DNA of 64,000 bases from Roseovarius litoreus (GCF_900142765.1 NZ_FRCB01000001.1:620001-684000), one strand, 5' to 3'. Counted from the first letter of the stretch, positions 28,278 through 38,327 are shown. Program-made: numbers and translations. The notes: generated by a model not told the origin, from the sequence alone.

Positions 28278-29864
28278 ATGGATTGGGATTACATCATCGT
28301 CGGTGCTGGGAGCGCCGGGTGCGTTCTGGCCAACCGGCTGAGCGCGAAAGGCCACAAGGTCCTTCTGCTCGAAGCCGGGGGGCGCGACACCTACCACTGG
28401 ATCCACATTCCGATGGGATATCTCTATTGCATCGGAAACCCGCGCACGGACTGGTGTTTTCGCACAGCGCCCGAACCCGGGCTGAACGGGCGGTCGCTGC
28501 TCTATCCGCGCGGCAAGGTTCTGGGCGGGTGCAGTTCGATCAACGGCATGCTGTATCTGCGCGGGCAGGCCGCCGATTACGACGGCTGGCGGCAGATGGG
28601 CAATACCGGCTGGGGCTGGGACGATGTGCTGCCCTATTTCAAACGCTCGGAGGATTATGTCGATGGAGCGTCCGAAATGCACGGTGCGGGCGGCGAATGG
28701 CGCGTCGACAATCAGCGCCTGCATTGGCAGGTGCTGGATGATTGGAAGGCCGCTGCGGTTGCCGCCGGACTGCCCGAAACCGATGATTTCAACACCGGCG
28801 AAAATGAAGGCGTGGGGTATTTCAAGGTCAACCAGCGCAAAGGCTGGCGGCTGAACACCGCGCGCGCCTTTCTGGGGGAGCGCAGCGGGGCGAACCTCAG
28901 GGTCGAGACACAGGCGCAGACACGCAGGCTGATCCTCGAGGCGGGGCGCGCGGTTGGCGTGGAGTATCAACAGGGCGGCACGCTTCGAACCGCGAGGGCG
29001 CGCGGCGAGGTGATCCTGAGCGCGGGCGCCATCGGCAGCCCGCATATTCTGCAGCTGTCGGGGATCGGGCCGGGCGATCTGTTGCAGGAGCATGGGATCG
29101 CTGTCGAGCTCGAGGCGCCGATGGTGGGCCGCAACCTGCAGGACCATCTGCAATTGCGCTGCGCATGGCGGCTGACCGGGGCAAGAACGCTGAACACGCT
29201 GGCCAACTCGCTGTGGGGCAAGGCCGCGATCGGGCTGGAGTACCTGCTCAAGCGCAGCGGGCCAATGGCGATGGCGCCAAGCCAATTGGGGGCGTTCGCA
29301 CGCTCACGGCCCGAACTGGCCACAGCCGATCTGGAATACCATGTGCAGCCGCTGTCGCTGGACGCGTTCGGAGAACCCCTGCACGATTTCCCCGGTCTGA
29401 CCGCCAGCGTGTGCAACCTGCGCCCCGAAAGCCGGGGAGAGGTGCGCATCGCCTCGTCCGATCCGATGGAGGCTCCGGTGATCGCGCCCAATTACCTGTC
29501 GACGGAAGGCGACCGTCAGGTTGCCGCGGCCTCGATCCGGCTGACACGACGGATCATGGAGCAGGACGCGATGAAACGCTACGATCCACAGGAAATCCGG
29601 CCCGGCACCGCGATGCAAACGGAAGAGGAGCTGGCCCGCGCGGCAGGCGATATCGGCACGACGATCTTTCATCCGGTGGGAACCGTGCATATGGGTCCCG
29701 AGGGCAATGCCCCTCTGGATGACAGGTTGCGGCTTCGCGGGATCGGCGGGCTAAGGGTCGTGGATGCCAGCGTGATGCCCACAATCACCAGCGGCAACAC
29801 CAATTCGCCCACCATCATGATCGCCGAGAAGGCCGCCGACATGATCCTTGAAGATGCGCGTTGA
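28278..29864 (+). CDS. GMC-family FAD oxidoreductase (choline/alcohol dehydrogenase-like)
   Basis: 528 residues starting at an ATG behind AAGGAG. The FAD-binding YIIVGAGSAGCVLANRLS and LLLEAGGRD are at the N-terminus. GMC signature 1 is YPRGKVLGGCSSINGMLYLRG, signature 2 is GAIGSPHILQLSGIGP, and the catalytic His/Asn pair is in HPVGTVHMGP and SGNTNSPTIMIAEKAADMI. Relatives oxidise choline, long-chain or polyethylene-glycol alcohols; the substrate is not set by the sequence. No bet genes adjoin, so I do not name it betA. Confidence 0.9.
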   Translation: MDWDYIIVGAGSAGCVLANRLSAKGHKVLLLEAGGRDTYHWIHIPMGYLYCIGNPRTDWCFRTAPEPGLNGRSLLYPRGKVLGGCSSINGMLYLRGQAADYDGWRQMGNTGWGWDDVLPYFKRSEDYVDGASEMHGAGGEWRVDNQRLHWQVLDDWKAAAVAAGLPETDDFNTGENEGVGYFKVNQRKGWRLNTARAFLGERSGANLRVETQAQTRRLILEAGRAVGVEYQQGGTLRTARARGEVILSAGAIGSPHILQLSGIGPGDLLQEHGIAVELEAPMVGRNLQDHLQLRCAWRLTGARTLNTLANSLWGKAAIGLEYLLKRSGPMAMAPSQLGAFARSRPELATADLEYHVQPLSLDAFGEPLHDFPGLTASVCNLRPESRGEVRIASSDPMEAPVIAPNYLSTEGDRQVAAASIRLTRRIMEQDAMKRYDPQEIRPGTAMQTEEELARAAGDIGTTIFHPVGTVHMGPEGNAPLDDRLRLRGIGGLRVVDASVMPTITSGNTNSPTIMIAEKAADMILEDAR

Positions 29865-29934
29865 CCCGAGGCTCACGGCCCTGACCGACCGGGTCGGCCA
29901 GGGCCTGCCGGTTGCGTGTCGTCCGTGAGTGGCA

Positions 29935-30085
29935 ACGCAGCCGGAACTTGAACTCGAACACTCGTTAAAGGCTACTGAAGCTACCGGCTTACAACCAGCT
30001 AGTGTAATATATACGGGAAAAGGTACATACTCAAAACACCTTTTGTTGTATTGACGCGCATAACGTTACGTCATTGAAAACAAAT
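29935..30085. other. AT-rich intergenic stretch without a gene
   Basis: About 150 bases of markedly lower GC than the surroundings, between the GMC gene and the pnp terminator. It contains TAATATATACGGG near 30005 and TTGACGCGCATAACGTTACG near 30052, but no convincing open reading frame or promoter pair. It could be an untranscribed spacer or hold a small RNA. Confidence 0.4.
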
Positions 30086-30115
30086 GCAAAAGGCCCCGGC
30101 ATTTCTGCCGGGGCC
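30086..30115 (-). terminator. Rho-independent terminator after pnp
   Basis: On the minus strand GGCCCCGGC, a 6-base loop and GCCGGGGCC (30092-30115) run into TTTTG, 27 bases after the pnp stop. Confidence 0.9.
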
Positions 30116-30141
30116 GATCTTTGCGAGGGTGGACCGGGCGT

Positions 30142-32277
30142 TTAGCCTTCGGCCTCTTCCTCTTTTTTCATCTCTTCGCCGGTTTCCTGATCCACGACTT
30201 TCATCGACAGGCGCACCTTGCCGCGATCATCGAAGCCCAGAAGCTTGACCCAGACTTCCTGACCTTCCTTGAGCACATCCGACGGATGGTTCAGGCGGCG
30301 ATTCTCGATCTGGCTGACATGCACAAGGCCGTCGCGCTTGCCGAAGAAGTTCACGAAGGCGCCGAAATCGACGATCTTGACGACCGTGCCCTTGTAGATC
30401 CCGCCTTCTTCCGGCTCGGCGACGATCGAATGGATCATCTCGTATGCCTTCTGAATGGCTTCGTTGTTGGGCGAGGCGATCTTGATGATGCCGTCGTCGT
30501 TGATATCGACCTTGGCACCCGACACTTCGACGATCTCACGGATCACCTTGCCGCCCGATCCGATCACTTCACGGATCTTGTCGGTGGGGATCTGCATCGT
30601 TTCGATACGCGGTGCGTGGATCGAGAAATCACCGGCTTCGGTCAGAGCGTTGGACATCTCATTGAGGATGTGCAGCCGGCCGTCCTTGGCCTGTGCCAGA
30701 GCCTTCTTCATGATCTCGGGCGTGATGCCCGCGACCTTGATGTCCATCTGCAGCGAGGTGATGCCCTTTTCGGTGCCCGCGACCTTGAAGTCCATGTCGC
30801 CGAGGTGATCCTCGTCGCCGAGAATATCGGTCAGGACCGCATATTCGCCGTCATCTTCGAGGATCAGACCCATCGCCACACCGGCCACAGGCGCCTTGAG
30901 AGGCACACCGGCATCCATCATCGACAGCGAGCCGCCGCAAACCGATGCCATCGAGGACGAGCCGTTGGATTCCGTGATCTCGGACACGACGCGGATGGTG
31001 TAGGGGAAGTCTGTCGGCGCGGGCAGAACGGCCTGAAGGGCGCGCCATGCCAGCTTGCCGTGACCCACTTCGCGACGGCCCGGAGGGCCAACGCGGCCCG
31101 CTTCACCGACCGAATAGGGCGGGAAGTTGTAGTGCAGCAGGAAGTTGGAGCGGAAGTTGCCATGCAGGGCGTCGATGATCTGCTCGTCGTCGCCGGTGCC
31201 AAGCGTGGTGACCACAAGCGCCTGTGTCTCGCCACGCGTGAACAGCGCCGATCCATGGGTGCGCGGCAGCAGGCCGGTTTCGGACACGATCTGACGCACG
31301 GTGTCGAGGCTACGCCCGTCGATCCGCTTGCCGGTCTTGACCACGTCGCCGCGCAGGACGCTGGCTTCGAGCTTTTTCAGGGCCGAGCCGAGGTTGGGAT
31401 CTTCAAGCTGTTCCTCGGTGAGGGATGCCTTGATCGCTTCCTTGGCCGCAGAAACAGCGGCGGTGCGCTCTTGCTTGTCGGTGATCGCGTAGGCCGCGCG
31501 AACCTTGTCTTCGCCAGCGGCTTTGACGGCGTCGTAGAGCGCCGAGTAATCCGGGGGCGAGAAGTCGAACGGCTCTTTCGCGGTGTCTTCGGCCAGATCG
31601 ATGATCAGGTCGATCACCGGCTGGATCTGCTCATGCGCGAAGGTCACGGCGCCCAGCATCTCGTCTTCGGACAGCTCATAGGCTTCCGATTCGACCATCA
31701 TGACGGCGTCTTTCGTGCCGGCGACAACCAGATCGAGGCGCTGATCGGGGTTGTTGCGAAGGTCGTGCATATCCTCGACATCGGGGTTCAGGATGTATTC
31801 GCCATCCGAATAGCCCACGCGGCACCCGGCGATCGGACCCATGAAGGGCGCACCCGAAATGGTCAGCGCAGCCGAGGCGGCGATCATCGCAACGATATCG
31901 GGATCATTGACCAGATCGTGGCTAAGTACCGTGCACATAACGAGAACTTCGTTCTTGAACCCGCTGACGAAGAGCGGGCGGATCGGACGGTCGATCAGGC
32001 GCGCGGTCAGGGTCTCTTTCTCGGTGGGACGGGCCTCGCGCTTGAAGAAGCCGCCGGGCACCTTGCCCGCGGCGTAGTATTTTTCCTGGTAGTGGACGGT
32101 CAGCGGAAAGAAATCCTGACCGGGCTTGGGTTCCTTGGCGAAGGTCACGTTGGCCATGACCGAGGTTTCACCCAAGGTGGCGATGACCGAGCCATCTGCC
32201 TGACGGGCAACCTTGCCCGTTTCCAGTGTGAGCGTTTCCTCGCCCCACTGCATCGATTTTTTCACTTCTTTGAACAT
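30142..32277 (-). CDS. pnp: Polynucleotide phosphorylase
   Basis: 711 residues. Two RNase PH-like domains (about 1-230 and 310-545) include [34 protein letters not shown] and TRGETQALV. They are followed by a KH domain ([20 protein letters not shown]) and an S1 domain ([30 protein letters not shown]). The acidic tail ends [12 protein letters not shown]. It degrades RNA phosphorolytically and is part of the degradosome. Two adjacent ATGs exist; the second (32277) has the better spacing to AGGA. It is separated from bciA by about 300 bases with tandem repeats. Confidence 0.97.
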   Translation of the reverse strand: MFKEVKKSMQWGEETLTLETGKVARQADGSVIATLGETSVMANVTFAKEPKPGQDFFPLTVHYQEKYYAAGKVPGGFFKREARPTEKETLTARLIDRPIRPLFVSGFKNEVLVMCTVLSHDLVNDPDIVAMIAASAALTISGAPFMGPIAGCRVGYSDGEYILNPDVEDMHDLRNNPDQRLDLVVAGTKDAVMMVESEAYELSEDEMLGAVTFAHEQIQPVIDLIIDLAEDTAKEPFDFSPPDYSALYDAVKAAGEDKVRAAYAITDKQERTAAVSAAKEAIKASLTEEQLEDPNLGSALKKLEASVLRGDVVKTGKRIDGRSLDTVRQIVSETGLLPRTHGSALFTRGETQALVVTTLGTGDDEQIIDALHGNFRSNFLLHYNFPPYSVGEAGRVGPPGRREVGHGKLAWRALQAVLPAPTDFPYTIRVVSEITESNGSSSMASVCGGSLSMMDAGVPLKAPVAGVAMGLILEDDGEYAVLTDILGDEDHLGDMDFKVAGTEKGITSLQMDIKVAGITPEIMKKALAQAKDGRLHILNEMSNALTEAGDFSIHAPRIETMQIPTDKIREVIGSGGKVIREIVEVSGAKVDINDDGIIKIASPNNEAIQKAYEMIHSIVAEPEEGGIYKGTVVKIVDFGAFVNFFGKRDGLVHVSQIENRRLNHPSDVLKEGQEVWVKLLGFDDRGKVRLSMKVVDQETGEEMKKEEEAEG

Positions 32278-32501
32278 CATGTCTTCCTAGTTGGAGGCAC
32301 TCCCGGGCGTATCCCGGGTCCTCCGTTTCAATGGCGGCCCCATTGCCGCCGACCCCAATCCATTCCCATGCGCCCGGGGTCAAAGGCATCACGTCACAGA
32401 TGGGGGCGCCATAGCGCAGTTTGAAGCATTTTGAAAGCAATGATGACGTGAGCGCTGCGAATCAGCGTTAACAGCCGTGAAAACAGCGCTTTTGGCGGAT
32501 C

Positions 32502-32534
32502 GGTATCGCGTCGGCATCACGTCGGTATCGGGAT
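32502..32534. repeat. Three 11-base tandem repeats upstream of pnp
   Basis: CGGTATCGCGT, CGGCATCACGT and CGGTATCGGGA follow each other with period 11, followed by a weaker fourth unit (TCGGTGTGCGG). They lie about 225-260 bases upstream of the pnp start, in the gap after bciA. The rest of the 298-base gap holds no gene. Confidence 0.55.
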
Positions 32535-32575
32535 CGGTGTGCGGCGGGATTAACGCGGCGGGCGTTGCGCGCCGC

Positions 32576-33574
32576 TCAGAACACGGCGTGATCGCCCAGA
32601 TCGACCGACACTTCGCCCCGGATCAGACTTGCATAGAACGCCTCGAGCGTGTCGGTGCCGAATTCCGGGGTGGCCTCGGCGTCATAGCGGCCCGTGACAG
32701 GATCGAGCAGCAGCATGGACTCGGTCGCGTAGTAGCGGCCGATGCGCGCCAGTTCGGCCTTGTCACGCCATTTCGGAGACAGCCGCCCGAGCGCGCCGAG
32801 ACCGGCAATGATGGCATCCATCATACCCACCGGCACATGGCGAAAGCGGGGGTCCTGCCCCAGAAGGCGGAAGAGCATCTCTCCCTGCTGGCGCGGCGTG
32901 ATCGCGGGGCCGGGTCCACCGATGGGCAGGATGCGGTTCTGCCGGTCGGCATCGTCGAGACAGGTGGCGATGTAGCGGCCCAGATCGGCATCGCTGATGG
33001 GTTTGCAGGCGGTCAGCGCACCATCGCCGAAGAGAAGGAACGGCTTGCCCGCGCGCAGGCGCGCGACCTGCCCCGAAAGGGATTTGAAAAACGCGGTCGG
33101 GCGCACGATGGAATAGGTCAGGCCCGAGGCGATCAGCGCCTGTTCCGCCGCCAGCTTGGCCTGCTGGAAAGCGAGACGCGGTTTTTGCACACAGATCGCG
33201 GACAGGAGCACGACATGGGTGATGCCGGCACCGCGGGCCGGGCCAAGAGCCGAGACATGGGCCTTGTGATCGATGGCCCAGGCATCACGCGGCGTGCCGC
33301 TGCGCGACGCCATGCAGGAGACCAGCGCATCGAAGCGGTCGCCCCGAAACCCGTCACGGATCAGCGAGGCGGGATCGGTCACATCGCCAAAGCGCAAGGT
33401 GGCGGCATCGGGCAAGGGCACATCCCTGTCGTCCGAGGCGCGCGGGCGCAGAAAACAGGTGACGTGATGGCCGCGTGCCAGAAGTGCGGCAACTGCTGCC
33501 TGCCCGATCGTGCCGGTGCCGCCAAGCACGAAAACGCGCTTGGGGTCTGGGGATGGGGTGGCGGCGACTGACAT
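32576..33574 (-). CDS. bciA: Divinyl (proto)chlorophyllide a 8-vinyl reductase
   Basis: 332 residues starting MSVAATPSPDPKRVFVLGGTGTIGQ, an atypical SDR with the Rossmann motif GGTGTIG. The body matches what I know of BciA: YSIVRPTAFFKSLSGQVARL, GKPFLLFGDGALTACKPIS, LPIGGPGPAITPRQQGEMLF, KAELARIGRYYATESMLL and the C-terminus GDHAVF. BciA reduces the C8 vinyl group of divinyl chlorophyllide with NADPH in bacteriochlorophyll synthesis. The gene is isolated from any other photosynthesis gene here and lies between rpsO and pnp, an unusual place. Confidence 0.9.
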   Translation of the reverse strand: MSVAATPSPDPKRVFVLGGTGTIGQAAVAALLARGHHVTCFLRPRASDDRDVPLPDAATLRFGDVTDPASLIRDGFRGDRFDALVSCMASRSGTPRDAWAIDHKAHVSALGPARGAGITHVVLLSAICVQKPRLAFQQAKLAAEQALIASGLTYSIVRPTAFFKSLSGQVARLRAGKPFLLFGDGALTACKPISDADLGRYIATCLDDADRQNRILPIGGPGPAITPRQQGEMLFRLLGQDPRFRHVPVGMMDAIIAGLGALGRLSPKWRDKAELARIGRYYATESMLLLDPVTGRYDAEATPEFGTDTLEAFYASLIRGEVSVDLGDHAVF

Positions 33575-33618
33575 CAGGCGGGTCCGGCAGGTTGCGGTGG
33601 TTGCGGACCTTTGTGACG

Positions 33619-33648
33619 AAAAACGCCCGCTCTGGAAAGAGCGGGCGT
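33619..33648 (-). terminator. Rho-independent terminator after rpsO
   Basis: Perfect 11-base arms ACGCCCGCTCT and AGAGCGGGCGT with loop GGAA (33623-33648) followed on the minus strand by a T-run (33619-33623). It separates rpsO from bciA, so bciA needs its own promoter or read-through. Confidence 0.9.
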
Positions 33649-33674
33649 CGGGTGATCCGAAAAGGATCGAAACC

Positions 33675-33944
33675 TTAGCGGCGAATGCCGAGGCGCTTGA
33701 TGAGGTCCTGATAGCGGGCCTCTTCCTTGGCCTTGAGGTAGTCCAGCAGTTTCCGGCGCTGTGCGACCATCTTGAGAAGGCCACGGCGGCCGTGGTTGTC
33801 CTTCTTGTGGGTCTTGAAGTGCTCGGTCAGCGTGGCGATACGCGAGGTGAGAATGGCAACCTGAACTTCGGGCGAACCGGTGTCGCCTTCCTTGGTTGCG
33901 AATTCCTTCATCACGCGGTCTTTTTCTTCAGCGGTGATCGACAT
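33675..33944 (-). CDS. rpsO: 30S ribosomal protein S15
   Basis: 89 residues, the canonical S15 length, starting [28 protein letters not shown] and containing [19 protein letters not shown] and the C-terminal LIKRLGIRR. It binds the central domain of 16S rRNA early in assembly. AAGGAG sits ten bases before the ATG at 33944. In many bacteria rpsO directly precedes pnp; here bciA and a terminator separate them. Confidence 0.98.
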   Translation of the reverse strand: MSITAEEKDRVMKEFATKEGDTGSPEVQVAILTSRIATLTEHFKTHKKDNHGRRGLLKMVAQRRKLLDYLKAKEEARYQDLIKRLGIRR

Positions 33945-34108
33945 CGGGGTCTCCTTTTTGATCAAGGGTGAAGGGCGCAAGCCGGGATGTCGTCCAGCAT
34001 GGTCCTGTGGAGATACCCCCCGCAGCACGGGGGATGGGCGCGTATAGGAGGAATCGCACCGAAAGAAAAGGGGAGAATCGTAGCGCGGCGTCAGGGCCGC
34101 GCGCGCGG

Positions 34109-35158
34109 TCAGCTGGCCGGAGGCGGCAGCGCGCTTTCGGGGATCAGGGCAATGGCGTCAAGCGTCAAGCCCGCAGCGCCGGAAATCGCCGCGATCCGCA
34201 CACCGTTCAGCACGAGGTGCTGAAGCTCTGCATCGGCGTCATCGGGTTCCAGCGTCACCTCGGGATCGGGGTCCGTGCTGTCATCATAGATCACCATCAA
34301 CGCATCCTCGGCCAGCGAGAAGTCGAGGATCTCGGCCTGATGGTCTTGGGTGATCCAATGGCCGAGCGTGAAGCTGTCGGCGCCGGTGCCGCCGGTCACG
34401 GTGTCGTCCTGACCGATGACGATCACGTCGTCACCGCCGCCGCCGTTGAGGAAATCCCCGGCGTCGATATCATCGGTTTGCGCGGTGTTGGGATCATCGA
34501 CAACACCGGTCAGCGCATCGTTGCCCCAACTGCCGAACAGCGTATCGGCCCCCAGCCCGCCATCGAGCGTGTCATCGCCCAGACCGCCATGCACGGCATC
34601 GTTGCCATCATCGCCCATGACGCTGTCATTGCCTTCGCCACCCTGCAGGCTGTCATCGCCCGCGCCGCCCGACAACGTATCCTGTCCCGCGTGACCATAA
34701 AGATCGTCATCGCCATCCTGACCCGAGAGGCTGTCATCGCCTTCGTCACCATGCAGCGTGTCATTCCCGGCCTCGCCCAGAAGCGTATCCTGCCCCAGAT
34801 CACCGAAAAGCTGATCATCGCCGGGACCACCGGCCACGAGATCATCCCCGGCATAGCCATTGATCTGATCGGAGGCGTCGGTGCCCGCAAGGCTGTTGTC
34901 GGTGGCATCGCCCGAGATGATCTCCCCCGGTGTGAAGGCTGTGTCGGGCGCGCTTTGATCGGGTGCGGGAGCTTCGGGCGCGGTATCGTCCGGAGACGGG
35001 TCGTGCTGATGGAGAGAGGACAGCAGATCAGGCTGACCGGATTCAGGCTCAGGCGGGAGGGGGGAGTCGGCGTTTTCGTCGGAGGTTCCGAAATCGAACC
35101 CGAAAAAGGCCGTTGCACCCACAGCCATCATACCCAGAATACCGGCAAGCAAAAGCAT
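34109..35158 (-). CDS. Membrane-anchored RTX (calcium-binding nonapeptide) repeat protein
   Basis: 349 residues. A single N-terminal hydrophobic helix ([21 protein letters not shown]) is followed by an acidic, Pro-rich linker to about residue 80. About ten GGxGxDxLx-type nonapeptides follow (e.g. [30 protein letters not shown]), then a C-terminal domain of about 100 residues. The repeats form a calcium-bound beta-roll. There is no classic type I secretion signal or adjacent ABC exporter. A GTG at 35197 would extend the N-terminus by 13 residues. The role is unknown; surface or periplasmic location is likely. Confidence 0.82.
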   Translation of the reverse strand: MLLLAGILGMMAVGATAFFGFDFGTSDENADSPLPPEPESGQPDLLSSLHQHDPSPDDTAPEAPAPDQSAPDTAFTPGEIISGDATDNSLAGTDASDQINGYAGDDLVAGGPGDDQLFGDLGQDTLLGEAGNDTLHGDEGDDSLSGQDGDDDLYGHAGQDTLSGGAGDDSLQGGEGNDSVMGDDGNDAVHGGLGDDTLDGGLGADTLFGSWGNDALTGVVDDPNTAQTDDIDAGDFLNGGGGDDVIVIGQDDTVTGGTGADSFTLGHWITQDHQAEILDFSLAEDALMVIYDDSTDPDPEVTLEPDDADAELQHLVLNGVRIAAISGAAGLTLDAIALIPESALPPPAS

Positions 35159-35245
35159 CGCACCAACCCGCAAACACACGCGCCGATAGAGCCACACAGC
35201 CCCGAACCGGTCAAATCCTTCTACACAGGTTGGTAAACGACCCGG

Positions 35246-36199
35246 TTAACGCCGGGGACCATTGGGCGTGACTTCGTAGCCCGGCTCTTCGGGTTCGTCA
35301 TCGGTCATTTCGGGCGGGAAACCGGGGGCGCGGATATCGAGCCCGGTGGCCTCTTCCAGACGGCGGATGATGTTGGGCGACAATTCGCGCGCACCATAGC
35401 GCGAGATGCCATCCTCGAAGATCGAGATCATCAGCGGGTTCAGCTCAAGTGGAATGCCGGCGCGGTCGGCGACCTGCTGAAACAGGCCGATATCCTTGCG
35501 CACTAGGTCCATGGTGAAGGAAATGTCGCGAGAGCCGTTGAGGATCACCTGACTTTCGGTCTCGTGCACGAAGGAGGTGCCGGAGCTGATGCGGATCGCC
35601 TCGTAGGCGGTGGCCAGGTCCATGCCCGCGCCCTTGGCGGTGACAAGCGCCTCGCAGCAGCTGAGCAGATTGGCGGTGGCGAGGTAATTGGTGATGACCT
35701 TGAGAATGGAGGCCGATCCCAGATCACCGGTATGCAGGATGCGGCGGCCCATCTTCGTCAGCAGCGGCAGGATCATCTCGAAGGTCGCCCGGTCACAGCC
35801 CGCGAAGATCGAGATATTGCCGGTATCGGCCCGGTGACACCCGCCCGATACGGGACAGTCCACGGCTGCGCCGCCCTGACCGATCACCTCGGCGCCAAGG
35901 CGCTTGATCTCGGCCTCGTCGGTGGTCGACATCTCGAGCCAGATCTTGCCGGGGGCGACATGGGGCAGCATCTGACCCACGACGCCCGCACTGGCGGCGG
36001 GCGAGGGCAGGCAGGTGATGACCGCATCGCAGGCCTGCATCATTGCCGCCGGATCGCTGGCGGCGGTGGCGCCACGGGCCACGAACCCCGCCACGAGATC
36101 GGGGTTGAGGTCATGGACCATCAGATCGACCCCGTTGCGCAACAGGCTGCCCGACAGCTTGCCGCCGACATTGCCCAGACCTATGAAACCGACCTTCAT
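35246..36199 (-). CDS. NAD(P)-dependent beta-hydroxyacid dehydrogenase-family reductase
   Basis: 317 residues starting MKVGFIGLGNVGGKLSGSLL, a Rossmann GxGxxG, behind GGGAGGGG. It has the 3-hydroxyisobutyrate dehydrogenase pattern: EMSTTDEAEIKRL, DCPVSGGCHRADTGN (substrate loop), GDLGSASILKVITNYLATANLL, where the usual catalytic Lys lies (ILKVITN), and FTMDLVRKDIGL. The family includes tartronate-semialdehyde reductase and imine reductases. It is the last gene of the TRAP/FAD-dehydrogenase operon, where reduction of a keto- or imino-acid product is plausible. Confidence 0.87.
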   Translation of the reverse strand: MKVGFIGLGNVGGKLSGSLLRNGVDLMVHDLNPDLVAGFVARGATAASDPAAMMQACDAVITCLPSPAASAGVVGQMLPHVAPGKIWLEMSTTDEAEIKRLGAEVIGQGGAAVDCPVSGGCHRADTGNISIFAGCDRATFEMILPLLTKMGRRILHTGDLGSASILKVITNYLATANLLSCCEALVTAKGAGMDLATAYEAIRISSGTSFVHETESQVILNGSRDISFTMDLVRKDIGLFQQVADRAGIPLELNPLMISIFEDGISRYGARELSPNIIRRLEEATGLDIRAPGFPPEMTDDEPEEPGYEVTPNGPRR

Positions 36200-36274
36200 G
36201 TGACCCCTCCCGTCATGTGTTTCGCCCACCATGCGGGATTCGAGGGATTTGCCAACAAAAACCGTCAGGCCGGA

Positions 36275-36616
36275 TCAATCGCAGGCGGCGGTAACGATGA
36301 TCTCGACCTTGAGCACGTCGCGCGCAAGCCTGGCTTCGCCGCAGGCCCGGGCGGGGGCGTGGCCTTCGGGCACCCATGCGTCCCAGACGGCGTTCATCTC
36401 GGCGAAATCGGCCATGTCGGCCAGCCAGATCACCGCCTGAAGCATCCGGTCGGGCGAGGAGCCTGCCTTGGCCAGAAGCGCCTCGATCCGCGAGATGCAA
36501 TCGCGGGTCTGCTCGGTCACGGTGTCGCCATCGCCAACCTGCCCACAGAGATACGCCACCCCGTTATGCTTGACGATCTTGCTCATGCGGGCGCCGGTGT
36601 CGATACGTTCGATCAT
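36275..36616 (-). CDS. RidA/YjgF-family imine deaminase
   Basis: 113 residues with [33 protein letters not shown] and [27 protein letters not shown]. The Arg near residue 99 corresponds to the catalytic Arg of RidA. It hydrolyses reactive enamine/imine intermediates to keto acids plus ammonia. AAGGA seven bases upstream supports the ATG at 36616. Its place directly after an imine-forming flavoenzyme complex suggests that it drains the product of that enzyme. Confidence 0.9.
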   Translation of the reverse strand: MIERIDTGARMSKIVKHNGVAYLCGQVGDGDTVTEQTRDCISRIEALLAKAGSSPDRMLQAVIWLADMADFAEMNAVWDAWVPEGHAPARACGEARLARDVLKVEIIVTAACD

Positions 36617-36630
36617 GGATTGGTCCTTTG

Positions 36631-38028
36631 TCATTCGGCCGCGTCGGCCATGTCTTCCATTGCCGCCAACTCGCCCAAGGTGATGGGTTTGAGGGGCGGA
36701 CGAATGCGGTAATAGCCTGTGTCATCGAGACTTGCACCGTTTTCGCGGGCCAGAAGCGCGCTGACGGTGAGACCGCAATAGCGCCCCTGACAGGGTCCCA
36801 TGCCTGCACGGCCGAAGGCTTTGGCCTGATTTGGCCCCTTGCAGCCCATCCGGGCAAAGCGGCGGATGTCGCCTGCAGTCACTTCCTCGCACCGGCAGAC
36901 GATGGTGCTGTCGGCAGGCAAAAGCGCATCGCCGCAAGGCGGATAGGCGGTATCCAGAAACGGGCGCGCGGCCAGTTCCGAGGCGCGGCGGCGGTGCAGG
37001 GGTGCGGCTTGCGCATCGCGCTGCGCAAGCGTGATCCCGCCCAGATCACAGGCGGCGCGCAGGGCGGCCAGCCTGCCCCATATCTCGGCCACGGCGGCGC
37101 CGCCGATACCGGCCCCGTCCCCGGCGATCAGGATATGTTGCAGGGATGTGCCGCCCCAGTCATCGACTTGCGGCGTAAAACACTGCTGACGCGTATCCCA
37201 GTGATGCGCGATGCCGAGCGAGCGGGCGGCCTGCGTGTTGGGCACGACGCCGTGATGCAACAGCACCGTGTCACAGGCGATGCGATGGGTCTTGCCACCT
37301 GCGGTAAAGCACAGGGCGGTGGCGTGGCTGTCACCCTCGATGCGCAGACCCGTGGCGGCGGAGTGGCGCGGCACGCCCGCGCGGCGGATCTCGGTCAGCA
37401 TGCGCGCGCCCTTGAGCAGGTAGCGCCAGCCCCGCAACGCCCCGGGCAGATAGCGCAGGGAGGACAGAAAATCGGCGCGGCTCTGGGTTTCGACGAGAGC
37501 GAGCGGCGGGGTGCCGGCGCGCACCATCTGGGAGGCGATCAGGTAAAGCAGCGGGCCGGAGCCTGCCAGAACCGCCCGGCGGGGCAGGACACCCGATTGC
37601 TTGAGCAGGATTTGCGCGGCACCCGCCGTCATGACCCCCGGCAGGGTCCAGCCGGGAATGGGCATGGGACGTTCCAGCGCGCCGGTGGCCAGAAGGACGC
37701 GCGCGCCTTGCGCCACGGCGCCACGACCATTCACCGAATAGGCGACCTGCCCATCGGGGTCGATCTTCCAGACGGTTGCGCCGAAAACATGGGAAATCCG
37801 TTCGCTTTCAAGGCCTTGCACCAAGGGCAGGCCATCGGCGAAATCAGCCCCGAGGATATGTCCGCGCGCAGGCGCGGCGCGGGTCACATCGCGGTAGATC
37901 TGACCACCGGGACGGGGCTGTTCATCAAGGATCAGCACATCCAGCCCAAGGGAGGCGGCGGTGGCGGCGGCGGCCATGCCGGCAGGGCCGGCACCGATCA
38001 CGATGAGATCCGAGCTGTGCATGGTCAT
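36631..38028 (-). CDS. FAD/NAD(P)-binding oxidoreductase subunit with C-terminal [2Fe-2S] domain (HcnB / opine oxidase A-like)
   Basis: 465 residues. The N-terminal [40 protein letters not shown] binds FAD and [28 protein letters not shown] is typical of the family. A second nucleotide-binding motif is [14 protein letters not shown]. The last 100 residues carry CRCEEV, GC and GPCQGRYC cysteines of a BFD-like [2Fe-2S] site. It matches the large subunit of HcnABC, opine oxidase and heterotrimeric D-hydroxyproline dehydrogenases. The start overlaps the ferredoxin-like subunit stop (ATGA). Confidence 0.88.
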   Translation of the reverse strand: MTMHSSDLIVIGAGPAGMAAAATAASLGLDVLILDEQPRPGGQIYRDVTRAAPARGHILGADFADGLPLVQGLESERISHVFGATVWKIDPDGQVAYSVNGRGAVAQGARVLLATGALERPMPIPGWTLPGVMTAGAAQILLKQSGVLPRRAVLAGSGPLLYLIASQMVRAGTPPLALVETQSRADFLSSLRYLPGALRGWRYLLKGARMLTEIRRAGVPRHSAATGLRIEGDSHATALCFTAGGKTHRIACDTVLLHHGVVPNTQAARSLGIAHHWDTRQQCFTPQVDDWGGTSLQHILIAGDGAGIGGAAVAEIWGRLAALRAACDLGGITLAQRDAQAAPLHRRRASELAARPFLDTAYPPCGDALLPADSTIVCRCEEVTAGDIRRFARMGCKGPNQAKAFGRAGMGPCQGRYCGLTVSALLARENGASLDDTGYYRIRPPLKPITLGELAAMEDMADAAE

Positions 38029-38327
38029 GCCCCCTTGTCCGCATGGGCGCGGGTGACGATCAGGCCGTCCGAGACCTCGACCATGCAGGCCTGACGGGTG
38101 ATGCCGTCGATCTGCACCAGACAATCATAGCAGGCCCCCATCATGCAGAACGGACCGCGCGGCGCGCCGGAGACAGGGGTGTCACGCAGGCTGCGCAGAC
38201 CGGCGGCCAAGAGCGCCGCGGCAAGGTTCGCCCCCTCGGGCAGACGGTAGTCCCGACCATCGAAGCGCACGGTGACACGCGGGGTGCTGTCGGGGGACAG
38301 CTCAAGAAACGGCGAAGCGTCGTTCAC
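38025..38327 (-). CDS. Small [2Fe-2S]-binding subunit (HcnA-like)
   Basis: 100 residues, starting with GTG at 38327 behind GGAGG. Four cysteines, GPFCMMGACYDCLVQIDG...ACMVEV, give the C-x4-C-x2-C-x(10)-C pattern of the HcnA/opine-oxidase small subunit. VRFDGRDYRLPEGANLAAALLAAG precedes it as a plant-ferredoxin-like beta-grasp. It would pass electrons between the two flavin subunits. The 5' end overlaps the upstream DadA-like gene by 26 bases, and the 3' end overlaps the next gene by 4. Confidence 0.88.
   Translation of the reverse strand: MNDASPFLELSPDSTPRVTVRFDGRDYRLPEGANLAAALLAAGLRSLRDTPVSGAPRGPFCMMGACYDCLVQIDGITRQACMVEVSDGLIVTRAHADKGA

Noticed and set aside
28278-29864. Naming the GMC oxidoreductase betA
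   Set aside because: No betB, betI or choline transporter nearby, and the GMC family is broad in substrate.
30121-32424. 767-codon open frame antisense to pnp
   Set aside because: It mirrors pnp codon structure and has no recognisable domain; pnp is unmistakable.
34500-34900. Repetitive DNA in the RTX gene as a CRISPR or satellite array
   Set aside because: The repeats are degenerate and in frame, encoding GGxGxD nonapeptides; there are no spacers.
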